Origin: Oxyruncus cristatus
Lineage: Eukaryota > Chordata > Aves > Passeriformes > Cotingidae
DNA: 64,000 nt
Reading direction: 5' to 3'
Assembly (NCBI GenBank): GCA_013399855.1
Contig: VXAY01007414.1
Span: forward strand, 186,625-250,624
Made by a program: the position numbers and the translations under genes. Of the stretch, positions 35,513 through 49,100 are shown piece after piece (position 1 is the stretch's first letter; the number at the start of each line of letters is the position of its first letter). Under the pieces are notes generated by a model, which was not told where the DNA came from, searched no databases, and was given only the letters and a program-made list of their open reading frames with translations.

Positions 35513-38500
35513 ACAGTGAGCACTGTCCACACTGCAGGCAGGGCAGTCAGCTGGATGTGGGAAAGTCCATCCAATTTGCCAGGCTGAGGAATCATTAACT
35601 ACAGCATTTTTCTTTTCCAGATAGGTTAGGCCTATGGCAGGATATTTACTTTCCAGAGATCTACCCCTAGCACTCACTAGAGAGGCACAAAGAGAGGCAC
35701 ATCTGAACCAACCAGGCTTTACACAAAATGCTGAGGGTTATGACTCAGCCTTGCAGCTCTTAATTCCTGTCAAGCTTTCAAACTACCTTTACCTAAACTA
35801 ATCCTCCATCCTTTTCTTTGCCCTCTGCTGTAGGTGGTGCCCATGCTGGTCTGCAGGTAGGAGGGCTTTCCAAGAGCAACTCTTTCATCCTGTGAAAAAT
35901 CATGGTTGTGTTGCAGAGAGGTTTATGATTTCAGAAACTATGGCCTAGAGCTCCAGAAGAGTCCAGCACCTGATCTGGGGACACACAGCAAGTACAAAAT
36001 CCCAAATGCCTGCACAACCTGTGCATCTGTATATATAGAGAGTAAATGCTTAATTTTGAAAATATTACAGGCCAAACACACACACCTCAGAAGAAAACTT
36101 GTGGATTACAGCCAGCATCTACATCTACCATTGTACTGTTTCACAGTACTCAAAAGCCTTCCCACTCAGACACAAGAACCAGACTCCTACTGGGAAGCAG
36201 CAGTGGGACCTAGTCTGGGGCCCAGCTCCAGTATTGAGAACGCAGAGGTATGGTTTAGACTTTGTTTGGATTTGGTGCCGTTAGTGTCTACTTTTTACTT
36301 CGTTTTGGACTTGTTTTAACTTCTCTGAAGGTTCAGCCTTTTCTGGTCACAGCTCTGCTATCAATCAACAAATTAGTGTGAGGCTTATTGTCTTGATGCA
36401 TATACTGCAATGGAAGTTCAAGAAAACAATAGCATACAAAACAAGAACAGCATACGTTATTCATCATGAAGATACTACTGAGTTTCTAGGTGTGTATGCT
36501 GGAAACCAAAAAACGCCACCATTGTGTGGAGAACGCCACTTCTGTGTGCAGCCCAGGACGTCGCATGCCTGTATCTGTGGACCCAGGGACAGCCAGTGGC
36601 ATCTGCAACAAGGACTCTTGGAGAGGTTTCACAAACGTGAGAGCTGTGAAAGGCACTTCAGAGCTGGTAAAAACAAGTATCTAGGGGAACTTGTTCTTTC
36701 CTGTAGCAAGTTGCTACATCTTGTATCTCATTACCTGTAGTCACAGGTTTGCACAAGGTCTGCACTTGCCTCTTACGAAGTTGCTACAAGGTTTGTACCA
36801 TGGAAGTTAAGCTCTATCACATTTTGCCAATGCTAGATTTCACTCTTAAGGAAAAATGCCAGGGAAGGATTCTGGGGGAGCAAAGAAAGATGTGGGGACA
36901 GCCCAGCACCCCCTGAAGGAAGAGCCATTCCTACCTCTTTGCTTCTAACATCTGCTGCTGAGCAGGGTGTTGCATTCAGAGCCTTCTTGGGTGTCTTTGA
37001 GCAGGAGTTTTGTTCCAGGACGCTGAGTGTGCCATACTTCTGAGCCTGGGGGTGAATGTGGTGTGCATTGTGATCACAACTTAGATAAAAAGTGGGGTGC
37101 TGTCCCCAGAGGGCAACTTACAAGGCACTTATGAAGATTTTGAAGGTGTAACTGATTTAACAGACTGATGCCTCCAACTGAGGGGTCTGTTGTAAGTGAG
37201 GGGTGTTCTTCTGCATATTTCCTTCATGTTGGCACTTCTGCTCTCTGAATGTCTTTCTCTGTAGGAGGAAAAAGGTAAGCTCCTTCCATTACTTTGGTAA
37301 GACAACGAGAAGTTTTTTCCTTTCAAGGCCCAAGGTGCATTGGTGTGTGCTCCAGGGAGCTCCCCTTGCCCAAGGACACATCTACATGAGGTTCTGGAGC
37401 CTAATGCAGATTTTAGGCCCCTCAGCTTCATCTGTGTTTCTGACACCACAGTGCCCCAAGTCTGAGCATGCCTGGTCAAACAGGAAAAACAAACAAAACA
37501 AGCACATGCTGTATTTTTATGGACATGCCAAGGAAGATTGTGTAGGTGTGAATCTGATATCAGCCTGGATATTGTCCCCTGGGAGACTTCTCTCTTTCAG
37601 TAGTTCTCAGTTATGGCTCTGATGATCACATGTGGATACCAAAATCTTCCTCAATGAACCACCACATGAAAGCATGCTTATTGTACAAGTGTATTTTGAC
37701 TCCCCAGATTAAAGGTCCTGTGAAAGTGTTCCATTTGCATGGGAAATGTGAGGATCACTGTGTGGAGATACTCATTGTGTCTTGCTTCGGTTAAGAAATG
37801 GGAGATTTGCATGCAACACCAACAGTCTATGACTTATGAGAAAATAGAAACCCTATGTCCCTCTCTCACTCTCTCTGGCACCCTCCTGTTTAACAAGTCC
37901 CATTATCTTCAATAGGAGACAATTCAGTGGTAGAATAATGGCTGGCAGTAAGGTAGCAGATAACATAATCTGCCTCTTGAAGTTCTACAGAAACTATCCT
38001 TTCCGTTTATTTTACTTGACCTGGAAAGAGCAAAGTGCTGTTAAGCCAGCAGGTTTGATTGATTGCAGATATAAATCTATACCCAGGAGTCTCGCCTATC
38101 AGTAAGTTACTTTCAGGTAAGGATGAGTTTGATTTGCAAGCTTTGTCCTTAATCTAAACCAATGTGTAATGGAAAGTTAAACCTCAAGTCATAAGTTGCT
38201 AACAGTTATAAATAAAGGTAATCACTAAGAAACAAAACAAGCCCCTTCTTCAGATGATTTGTTAAAATAAATTAAAATATAATAGGGTGCTAAGGCTGCT
38301 CTCTGGATGCTTTTGAACACCTTCTATCACTCTCTGTCAGTTGTCTAGTTCATTCAATAGCAATTGATTTTAAGAAGGAGAAAAATACAAATTATTCTTT
38401 TGGAAGTTGCTCTCCCACACATTCACAAGCAAAATCTGTCTTTAAGAGCTATAACGTGTCTGACACTATGACAGCTCTGCTCCTTCAAGCAAGTATTTAC

Positions 38501-41500
38501 CACTAACACAGGAAGCTTGATGATTTATAGAAAATTTTGAAGCATGACAATTCTGAGACATCTTGCAGTAGTGCTTAAGTCGTGTGTGTTCATTATGATC
38601 ATGGACTAAGCAGTGGTGTATTTTGTGCTTTCATTTTGAGCCATCTAGTGGTAATATAAATGAGATAAGATTTCTGTGCTGAAGAATTGTGAACCTTTCC
38701 CAGCAACTATATACAATTTAATGGGACTCAGCTCAGCAAAGTGAATTGAAACCTCAGTGTTTTGTCGTTATTGCTGAAAAAGTTTTATTTTATTAGAAAT
38801 ACAGTAACACTTTCAATGCTGTCTTAATAACAAGGAGTTAAATCATTACCTTAGATTTATTCTGTCAATGGGCTGCTCCAGGACTCTACTGAGGTTGATT
38901 CAAGCCACTTTTACCTCTGGCAGCCTTTCTGGAGACTGCCCAACTCACCAGATGTTCAAATTGTGCTTGGCAGATGTGGCAGCAGAGTGCAATTAGTGCC
39001 TCAGCCCACTGCCCCTCTGGCACTGGAGATATAAGCCTGTGCCGAGGGTCAGGCAACCTTGGGCCTTATCACTTCATGGCCCTTAGGCAGAGATGGTTTG
39101 AGAATGTTACCCAAAATATTCTTTGGTTGGGATCAGGCTTGTGAATGGAAACCCCTGACTCTGATCCTGAGCTTTGCTATGTGTCCTCAGCACTCAGTGC
39201 TAGCTTTCTTTCTCCAAAGCACTTTTATCCAGCATATCCTAATATCAAAATCTGAAATTAAAAATAGTGTTTTCCAGAATTGAGGAATTTGTCCAAGTAT
39301 TAACCATATAACTGTACTAGAATTAGCAGGGAGCATTATATATTCATATATCCATGACAGAGCTGCATTTTCTAGGCCTGTTGTCTGAATGATAATCAAT
39401 CACATGTCCTTTAGCACTCAAAGAACCAAAGTTAATTACAGACCTGCTCAGTGGTCTATGAGATACACTCAGCACCTCAGATATACTGTAGCTAATTTTA
39501 GGGTTTCCTAAATGGGAACTGTAGATCAAAGTATCTTTCATTTTGTCTGTGAGCTCATATAATGGTCTCAAGAGTGGCCAGATCACTAAATCCTTATTGC
39601 TAATCTTGCAGGTTAGAAACCAGTCACCTTTCTTTTCTGTGCTGAATTCTTGAGGCTTTTCTATTCTTTGGCTGTTCCCTGATGCCATGCTTTATACATT
39701 TTCCTCTATGTTCATATATCTCTCAGTTCCCTAAATATAACTTCCAGATGCTCAGACCAAAAAACCATTCCAAAAAACCCCTAAGTATTACATCCTTTAT
39801 TCTCAGTTGTACTACCAAACTATGCTTTAAGAAAAATCTTTAAAAATAAATAAAATAGTTCACCCTCTATTTTTAATACAAAGTTTAGAAAAAACAGAGC
39901 CTTATTTAGAGAGAAGAAAAAAACTTTAATATTATGTCTTTAGTGCTTTCTGGAGGCTAACATGTTCAAATAATCCCCCAAGCATTAGCAAAGGGAATAT
40001 GCCTTGCCTTCAGTTAGACTTCCCCACCCATTTAGAGTTTGTAATTTCTGTGTGATACCTCAAGTTTCTGGTATATCCTGTTTCTATTTAATTTTCTCCT
40101 AAATTGGGTACCAGAAGCACCAGGCCTATTAAGCTGGAAGATATTTACAGGCAGAGTATGGAGACAGGTGCTCGTTAATTCTTGTTCGTTCTGAAAAACA
40201 TGTAGAAAGGATTATAAGACTTCCTCGTAAGGTAAGAGAGGAAGGAAATGTCAATTGGGGCAGGGAAACCACAGGAATTGCCCAGATGGGAAAAGAAATT
40301 CAGCCAGATGTTTGTTATCACGTTGAATGCAATGAAGCCAGACACCAGGCTGAGGATGGGTCTGGACGAGAAGAGGGATTTTCTCTCTCCTGCTGAAGGG
40401 CTGTGTCCAGAAAAAGATGCATCATTTTGAAATTACTGCCTGTGTGGTCTGAAAAAAAGCTCAGCTTTACTGTGCTGCCTGTTTTCAAGGTCAGAGTGAG
40501 ACAGCTGGGCTCCAGCTGCCCATACCACCAGCAGAAAGTGCTGGAGACAGTGCTGGAGACCATGCCTGGCAGTGTTACCCACTCTGGCATGGTATGCGTT
40601 CCTTGGACACTGCTCTGAAAACTGGGGACAGAGAAGCCAGGCAGCTGCCGTGGGCCCAGATGAACAGTGCTTGTGCCTGGGGGCTGTGGGTCTACAGTGT
40701 GCTCCTCTGGGCAGGAGTGTTTCCTCTGCTCTCCACCACTCCCAGGAGCTTTCTGGCTTTGCAGGGAGGATGGGGAAGAGGAGAAGAGGTGGATATGAGA
40801 ATTGACAGCTTGGCTTCTCTCTGGAAGGGGTGGTGGAGACCATCACCCGTGGCAGTCCATATGGAAGTCCTGACTGTGAAATAGCAAACCCAAGTGATTG
40901 GCAGTTAGATCCAGTGAGGGATTTAGGAGTGTTGGTCAGATGAAAATTGCAAGAATATGCAGGCTATCTAAATGACTAAGGACAAGCACCATTGATTTTC
41001 TGTGACTGTAAGACAAGGCAGTAGGTCTTTATCTCTTGCCAGGGTTGGTTTGCTCAGAGGAGAGGGGAATTCCTCAATATGCCTCAGAAGCCAGCAGCAG
41101 GATAGAAACACAGTGCCTCCCTGGAAGGGAGGTTTTGGAGTTGCAGCAGTCACAGGTCTCGAGGCAGAGCAATGTCAGTGGTGGTTCCATCTGGCACAAC
41201 TTTGGGGTAAACTCCACCTTTTTCTGACTAGAGGACATGGGACCACCTGTGTAGAGATGTTTGCAGTGGACTTGGGCAGGCAGTTATCATTGCAGATGAA
41301 GATAGGTTTGAGAGGGGGAAAATAAGACCTACCACCTGGTCTCTTTACATACCATCGATATCAATGCTGGGGACCCTGTGCAAGGACATTTATTGGGGAC
41401 CTTCTCATGTCTTCTAGGGCATTTCCCCACAGAAGAACTGGCAGTGGTTTTAGATAAGCTCTGCCCAGTGGAGATGTAGCAAAACCACTGGAGCTTTACA

Positions 41501-44500
41501 TCCCTTCTCCAGTCACCTCCTGTCTGCTGTCCTGGTGTCCCTAGATGCTCTGCACTGGAGGTAGCAGCATGGCCTGGTGCACAGGCTGACATGGATGCTG
41601 GGTGAGCCCTGTGGCAACAGCAGGGCAAGGAGATCCATGTGGGACCCATACTGCTACTGCCACCAGGTCCTGGAAAACTTTCCAGGCTGCAGGGAGAGCT
41701 GTATCCTCTTTTGGTGGCACCTCACTGCAGGGCATGTCTTTGGCTCACATTAGGTAACTGAGAGGCACATGAATTAGAAAGGAGCAATAGCTGGAATATC
41801 GGAGTAGAAAGTACAAGACAGCATCTTGACTTCTACACTGTGCAGAAACAGTGTAGCACAGGATGGACTGTTTGAGATAAAGCCACTGAATTTCCATATC
41901 TGCTGATCCACACACATCTGGGTATACTTTATCTGTGTTACTCCATGACAAAGCCTGTCTCGTGGCAGAACTGTTACTGCTGTGCCAGTCTGCGGCAGTT
42001 CCTGGACTGCTGGTAACTTTAGGGCACCACCCCTGGCTTTATCAGCTTTGTCATTTCAGGTGTTCTGCAACCTCATATTCATGTGCAGGGCACAGAAAGG
42101 TAATTTCCAGCCTGGGGGCTCATGAAATTTTTCATGCAGCATGCACATATGCTCAAACCTTTTAGATGCAGCACAACTGCTGGACTGTAGCCACGAAGTA
42201 ACTTCTATTTGATCATGGGGAGAGCTGTGCAAACCCTTCAAATGTGTCTAGACAAAGGATAAGGTTTATATTCCTATCAGAGACTTTCAGAGAGTCCTAG
42301 GTATGTATGTATTTATCAATCCAAAAATAACCTCAGGTGACAGTACATTGCTGGGAGCTCATGTTCAATCAGTTATACACAATGTCCCTGCAGAGCAATT
42401 ATTCTCCTGAGAATATTAATGCATAGTGCGGGCCACCTTTCCTATTTCTAGGTGTGTAACTTTTCTTTGGTCATTTTCAGAATGTGTGTTGCCTGGCACC
42501 ATCTGCTCTTTAAATTGATCCCCCTTTCTCACTCTGCATTACTGACATGTCTGCATTCTTTACTACTCACCCCTTTCTCTCAGGTGCAGGATAAACTTTA
42601 CATTTTCTTCCCAATCATTGATAATAGTGTATAGCAGCTTCTTGACAAAAGGGAAGAAACTGTCATGCCAGTCTGTCAGGTCTCTGTTTATTAACTGCAG
42701 CAGCCAAAAGCCCATGTTGCCTGGCCTTCAGCAGCACTGTTACAGCAGCAACACCCACTGTAACCCTTTTCTTCTCACACACTTTATTTTCCCTGCAAAA
42801 CATTGATAATGATGCTTCAGTTCCCAGCCACATTCCCAGCAAAGTGATCAAGCTTAAAAAAAAAGAAATGCAATTGTTTAAAGACGGATTGATTTCATAA
42901 AGAGAGTCAACACTTCCCTGAACTGCATCTGAAGAACAAAGAGAAAGCAACAAAATAATGTGCAGCTAGTTAAGAAAGAGCTTTCAGACTTTATTTGATT
43001 GGGAAATGTTTTAATGTTACTAGTCGTGGTTAGACAATAGGGGCATGACCTGAACATCCTAGAAAAATACCAGCTGCTCTGAAAGAAAAAAATTGCAAAC
43101 ATATGGTGAAACCAGTAACACTGAGGCATTTAACTTGACAAATTTCACAGAAGTTAATTCCAGTGGTAATGTAGTTTCTTCCGGGAACATTTAGTTATTT
43201 GCACACTGTTTTTCTAAGTGACTTACATCCAGGCTTTTTCACTAAGGTCCATCATCTCTGAGGAATGTAATTCAATTTAATGTTGCTCAGAGTGGTCTCT
43301 AAACGTACTGCTCCAACTGTGTCTTGATCTGCACAGTTGTGTCTCTTTTCAACCCAGCCCTTCCTCTGCTATTCACTGTCTCACTTTCCAGCCTACACCA
43401 AAATCTTGCTTACTTTTCTGAAGGAGCTTCCTCCTCCCTTAACTCCTCTTTGTTTTTTAAACTGTTTCCTTCTGCACTATATTCATATTTTCCTTAAATC
43501 AACCTTCTGCTTCATTCTTGAGGCAGATATCTTGAGATGGCTTTGACACTGTCTGCCTTTCTCTCAACTCTGCCCGGTGGGCTGCAGTTGCTCTACCCAG
43601 ACCTGCACCAGCTTCTTTAATCATGTCCAAATCATCATGTGACTTGACTATTGCAATTTTGAATCGCTAATTCTCCTAAATCTTTGCTGTCTAAGCTCTG
43701 ACATTTCTGGGATGCTGCAACCAGGCTCTTCTTGGTCCTTGAAAAATGCTACTTCAGGATTGTCAGGGACGGTTGGTGCTTTATTTTGCTTAATGTGTAA
43801 TATTAGGAAAATTTTTGTGGCCTTTGTATTTTCTACCATAGATTAGTGACTCTATCTGTTGTCATAGACAGGTCCTGCTCCACAGCACTGTGACGCAACC
43901 TGTGCAACATTAGCCACCCAGTATTTATTGTACTGGGAATTAAAAGCTGGATTTATGCTGCACTGTTAGAGATGATACTGTTCCTTCCTGGTTTGGAGAA
44001 CTTTATATTACTTTATATTGCTCCATTTCTTGTATCTGTCCTAACTGAAGTTACTCTTAGCCAAGCTGCCTCATCAGCACAGGCAATTCCCTTCTTCTGG
44101 GAACAAAGCCTGCCTCACAAACCTATTTGCCACTGTCCCTACCTGTAAATTGCACACGGTCACCTGCATGAGAAACTGCTTTATAAGTTTGATACATAGT
44201 TCTCTACATATCAGCCCAGCATAGGGGTGCATTTGTCATAATCTGTATAAGAACATGTTGGATATCTTTTGATTTTCTAAAGTCAGTCATTGAGATACTG
44301 AGTCTATCTATAAATAAGATTTTGTTTGGCTTATGTCCTTTCAAAATTTAATGGATATTCTAAATTTCTTTACTGCCAAACACATTATTAAGTTACAGAA
44401 AAGTGAGACAGAAATTGGAGGTCTACGGTTAAGAAAAATGGCACAGATCCATAATTGTGTGTAATATGTATAAAAAAAGATGCCAGTGTTAAAGAAAGGG

Positions 44501-46175
44501 CAGAAGTTTCAGTGCAGAGGTTTCTTCATCGAAGTTTTTTATATTGCGTGGTCAAAAACTGAGGCCAGGAGAGAAAACACAAGAAATGTATGAGATGAAT
44601 GGGAAAATGGGCAGGAGATGCAACGATGTGAGGAGCAGTGGTCCAGACAAGGCTGGATGGTGACTTTTAATCTCTTTTGGCCTGCAAAACCCTATGCAGA
44701 TCTACATGTGATGGAGAAGAGAGGTGGCAGCCAGCCCCTGAAGCTGGGGTGTGATGCTAACACTGGGCTGTTACAGGCCTCTGGGATTTCCAAACGAAAA
44801 CAAGAAGTTTAGCAGGCGTCTACCATAAGCCTCCCTTAATCTCAAACTATTTCTTTCAGCATATGGAGTGCATTAAAAGAGTATAAAACCATTCTCAGTG
44901 GAGGTTTACTGTGTATTATACAAAAATTGAATTGTTGTAATAGCAACTGCAGTTGACTACCACCTCTAAAGATGTGGCATAAATCTGAATTTTAGTGCCC
45001 CATATAGTAAATACTTAGTGGGTAACGTTGCACAGTCTGTACAAGCAGTGCTATGGAGCAGAGTCTCTCTGCTAAAACAAACACATCGACAGCAATCTAC
45101 ATTAGGAAATAGAAAGGCCACACCAAATTACCAAAAATATGTATTAAACAAAGCAGACCATCATTAGACATATAAATCTAAGTTGTTGTGAGATGTTGTC
45201 TCAGCTACAGCAGCACCATAAAATGATTCTAATAGCCTATACAGCCATTTGGCTTGATTTAAAAATACACATTCCTTTGACATATAGAGGAGTGGTGTAC
45301 TGTTACTGTAATTACCTTATCTGGCTATTGCTGTAAATAAGTCTCCTTTTCACGGATTTGAAGATGATCTGAGTAGTTACTCTTCTTTGTTCTTAGTACA
45401 TAATTTTCCTAGTTGTCCAAGGCAATTATTTAGAATTTAAATGTGCCCAATGAAATCTGCTATGTAAATGTATTTAATTGTATATAAATTATTAACTGTG
45501 TCTAGAAAGAGGAGAAATAGGAAAAATAAAGACCCAACATATGATTGTGGCAATTTCTTATGTAGAATCTAAGCATATTCTTTTTCTGTTTTTCCAAATT
45601 TTAAGTTGTTTTCCCACATAAAAAGAAATACAAGGTATCCTGATTCTTATTGTACTTTTTATATGTTTTGAACTTGTGATTTCTGCTAGAAATGTATGCA
45701 AAATCAAACATTCAGGCTTCTTTGAATTGACAAGTAAAGATAAATAGAGAAAAAGATTTTTCTTAAAAGTCTGATGAATGAAAAGAGAAAATATCAGTGA
45801 ATGGTACAAAAAATGTTGACACACATAACAATCTTTTTAATCCATCAACAACCAAACATTTCATCAATAGAATGATGAGGTTAAATAAATAAAAATATCA
45901 TGGGGAAGAAATGCTTTAATATGATGAAGAATAATTTTTCTGTTCCATACCTGCAATTTTAGAAGCACTTCACTGTGTATATATGCTGGTGATTCTGCAG
46001 ACTATGAAAACAGTGACTCCTCTGTCATTTATAATCCATATACTGTAAAAATTAAGTCTTTCTTATTTCCCAGGTGAGAAGTAATATTCAGTTTGATATT
46101 TCAATACCTGAACTTGTGACCAATTGTAAAAAAGCAGAGGAACATCATGAGGGTGAGGTCATGAGAAGGTGCCTC

Positions 46176-46197
46176 AATGAATGAATGAATGAATGAA
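46176..46197. repeat. (AATG)5 microsatellite
   Basis: Five perfect tetranucleotide units plus a partial unit. Confidence 0.95.
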
Positions 46198-49100
46198 CAA
46201 AGGAATCTTCCATGTATAGACTTGAGTCAGGGGTAGGAGGATCCAGTCTACAAAGATAAAAGTGAACTTCACAATTCTTTGGAATTATTATAATTATTGA
46301 GCCAATATTAGAAATAATAGAAGACATTATAAGAAATAATCCATTTACTACTCTGAGGTGACACCCACTAAGCATGAGGAATGACAAATAGGAAGTTGAC
46401 TGCAGTGTCATACAACAGTTATGTCTGAACTTGTTGACTGGATGCGCCCAGGATGGTACCCAGACACAGGAGGCAGCTGCCATGAAATGCCCACCTCTGC
46501 TAAATTCCCTCAGGCCCTAGAGTAAGATGTCACTTCTGACTGCTCTGATGGGAAGGAACCCAGGCTGTGCTAACTCTCAAAATGTGTCCAGGGATAGCTT
46601 GAGAGATGAGGAGGTGGCACAAACCACCTTGCTGAAGGCAATTCTGACAGCTCCAGTGCCTGGGAATGCTCCCCTGAAATGTTTAATTTTCTAGTATTGA
46701 TACAACAAGAGAGACAGTCCTAAAATAATAGCTGAGTATGTGTGTGTATGAGAACTGTAACAAAGTCTTACATTTGTATTATCTTTCTAAGTAAGTACGT
46801 TTAAATCTTGCAGTCATTCCCTTGAACCACAGTCACCAAGAACCTGGTCCTGAAGATGGAAGAGCAATTAAGTGAGCAGGTGTTTGTGGTGAATGAATAA
46901 GCAAGTGTCAGCAGGATTAATATCCAGGCTCCTCTGCCCCTGCCCACAGCCTGCCTGCGTGACCCTGTTCCTGTGTGCCTGCCCCTCAGCTTACCTTGCT
47001 GCTAGTGTTGACACCTTCCCCATGCTTTCAGGGCCTCTCTGAGCAGGGAGTTGCATCTCCTATCACCCAAGCTCTACTTCTTTAGCTGGTTCCTGCTTTT
47101 CCCTATTCCCAGTTAGTTTCTTTTGCCAATTAGTCACATCCTCTTTTCACTGCAGACCAGTCTTCCACCTGGCTTAGGCCCATTCCATTTGGGCAGCCAG
47201 TATCCTTTTCTTCTCCAACATCAGTTTTCCCACGATCCTGGTTCCTCTCTTTTCCTTCCTCTGGCCTTTGAGTCATCGCCACTTCAACACAAAGCCCAGA
47301 ACACCCATGAAAGACAAATCTGCCTTGGCTGGGTGTCCTGGAGGCTGTGAGTCATGCCTGAGGGGACAGTGCCCTCCCAGCCATCAGAGCAGTTTGAGCA
47401 AGACCAAAGAAAATTGAATTCTTGGAAACTGTGCTGAGAAAATAGAAGTCTCCACCCAACAAGAACAAGATTCATTTTTCTACCCAGAAGTTAAAAAAAT
47501 AGCAAAAGCTGGACAGAGTTATTGCAGGTCAGAAAAAATGCAGCTCCGAAGCAGGAACCAGCCATTGTGTGAAAACACAGTAGCACCAGATTTGTCTCTT
47601 CTGCCATCAGAAATTTTAACACTGGTAACAACAGATTTCTCCAAGTCTTGCATCCTGAAATGATAGAAACATTTAGGCAGCAACACTCAAATCAGACAGT
47701 CCCATTAACAAATACTATCTGAAGCGAAAACTCAGCACAGAAATATCTTTTAACTGCACAGACACACAGTAGAAGAACCTGAAAAAACTGCCAACCCCAC
47801 CTTCCATGTAAAGCCATGCTCATAATGTAGGTAATATGGATTACCAGAGCCAACCCAGTTTGATATTGAGTGGCTTAGCTGGTTCAATATTACATTTGAA
47901 ATGTTTATACAAATATATTCACGTAATAAAGTTCTGTTGCCTTTTTTTAGCTGATTCTCCCATATCAATACTATCACATAGCCTGAAGCAACTGAAATGA
48001 TTGACTAGCAAAATGTGCTAATAACACTGATTATCTTCATTTATTTGCATATAAGTCTTTGCTAATTTCTCTGCAGTAATTAGGACTGTGGCACATTGCT
48101 GACATGACTTTTTTCACCAGAAATGCTTTTAGTAATATTCAAACCTGTTTTGTGATTTCCAAATGATACTTTCAATAAAGACAAATCACCTTCAGGAAAG
48201 ATATTTCTGAAACAAATACATATTTCTAGATTTCAAACAATCATTAGAGGGAGATTTTGCGATGAATGTAGATGCTCAAAATCCAGAAGACATTTCTCTT
48301 GAGGCTGCAGCTCAGTCAAGATAGATCACTGTTGCCAGTCAGGTAGGAGTTGTTGCCTGGGAAATATGGAAATGACCCAAAGTTCTGCACTTAAAGCCCC
48401 AAACTGGAAGAAAATACTGGCAAAAGCAACCCACTCCTGTAGTCCCTCAATAAACGTATTTCAGTTTGTCATTCCACCTGTGGCATTTAAATAAACCTAA
48501 TGAGGTTTTTAATTACTTACTAATTATACATATTGTATTTTAGTCAGCAATTCTCCCTAAAAAATCTTTGATCCTTTTTGGGGTCTACTTATTATTATGC
48601 TACTTGTAAAAGTATTTAAATACTTTTTTTCCTGTCACCACTTTAAATTGCATCTGTACTGTGCATTATTGGGTACTAGGTACTGAAATATTTTTTATAG
48701 AGCTAGCCTGGATGTTAGTGTCTTTTCTTATCTCTTATTAACATTGGGTTAGCATACAATTCAGAACCTGGTTTTGTGCCTTATGTCCCTGACAGAAAGA
48801 AGAATAAAAGTCAAGGACAAAAAAACTGTGTCCTGAAAATCATGACTGGACAAACGCAAACTTTCTTGAGTGCTTTGCCAGCCACCTGACAAATTTAAAT
48901 AGAAGACAGTGAACAGGTGAAGGAAGCCATCAAAGTCAGCATTACTGCTGCTGCCTAAACAGTTTAGCTGTCTTTGCTCCATTTCTTCCCCAGCTATTGC
49001 TGACTGTGACTACAGATAAGTTGAACAAGGATAGAGGTCACCAAAACAAGAAATGCCTTAATAATTAAGGTCTCAATACATTTAACAAATGCACCTTCTT

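Noticed and set aside
37265..37274. 10-nt micro-exon-like sequence between a pyrimidine-rich AG and GTAAGC
   Set aside because: Isolated good splice signals are common by chance, and no partner exons can be identified.
43320..43870. Pyrimidine-rich stretch considered as an L2-type LINE 3' end
   Set aside because: I could not match any ordered set of motifs. It is composition only.
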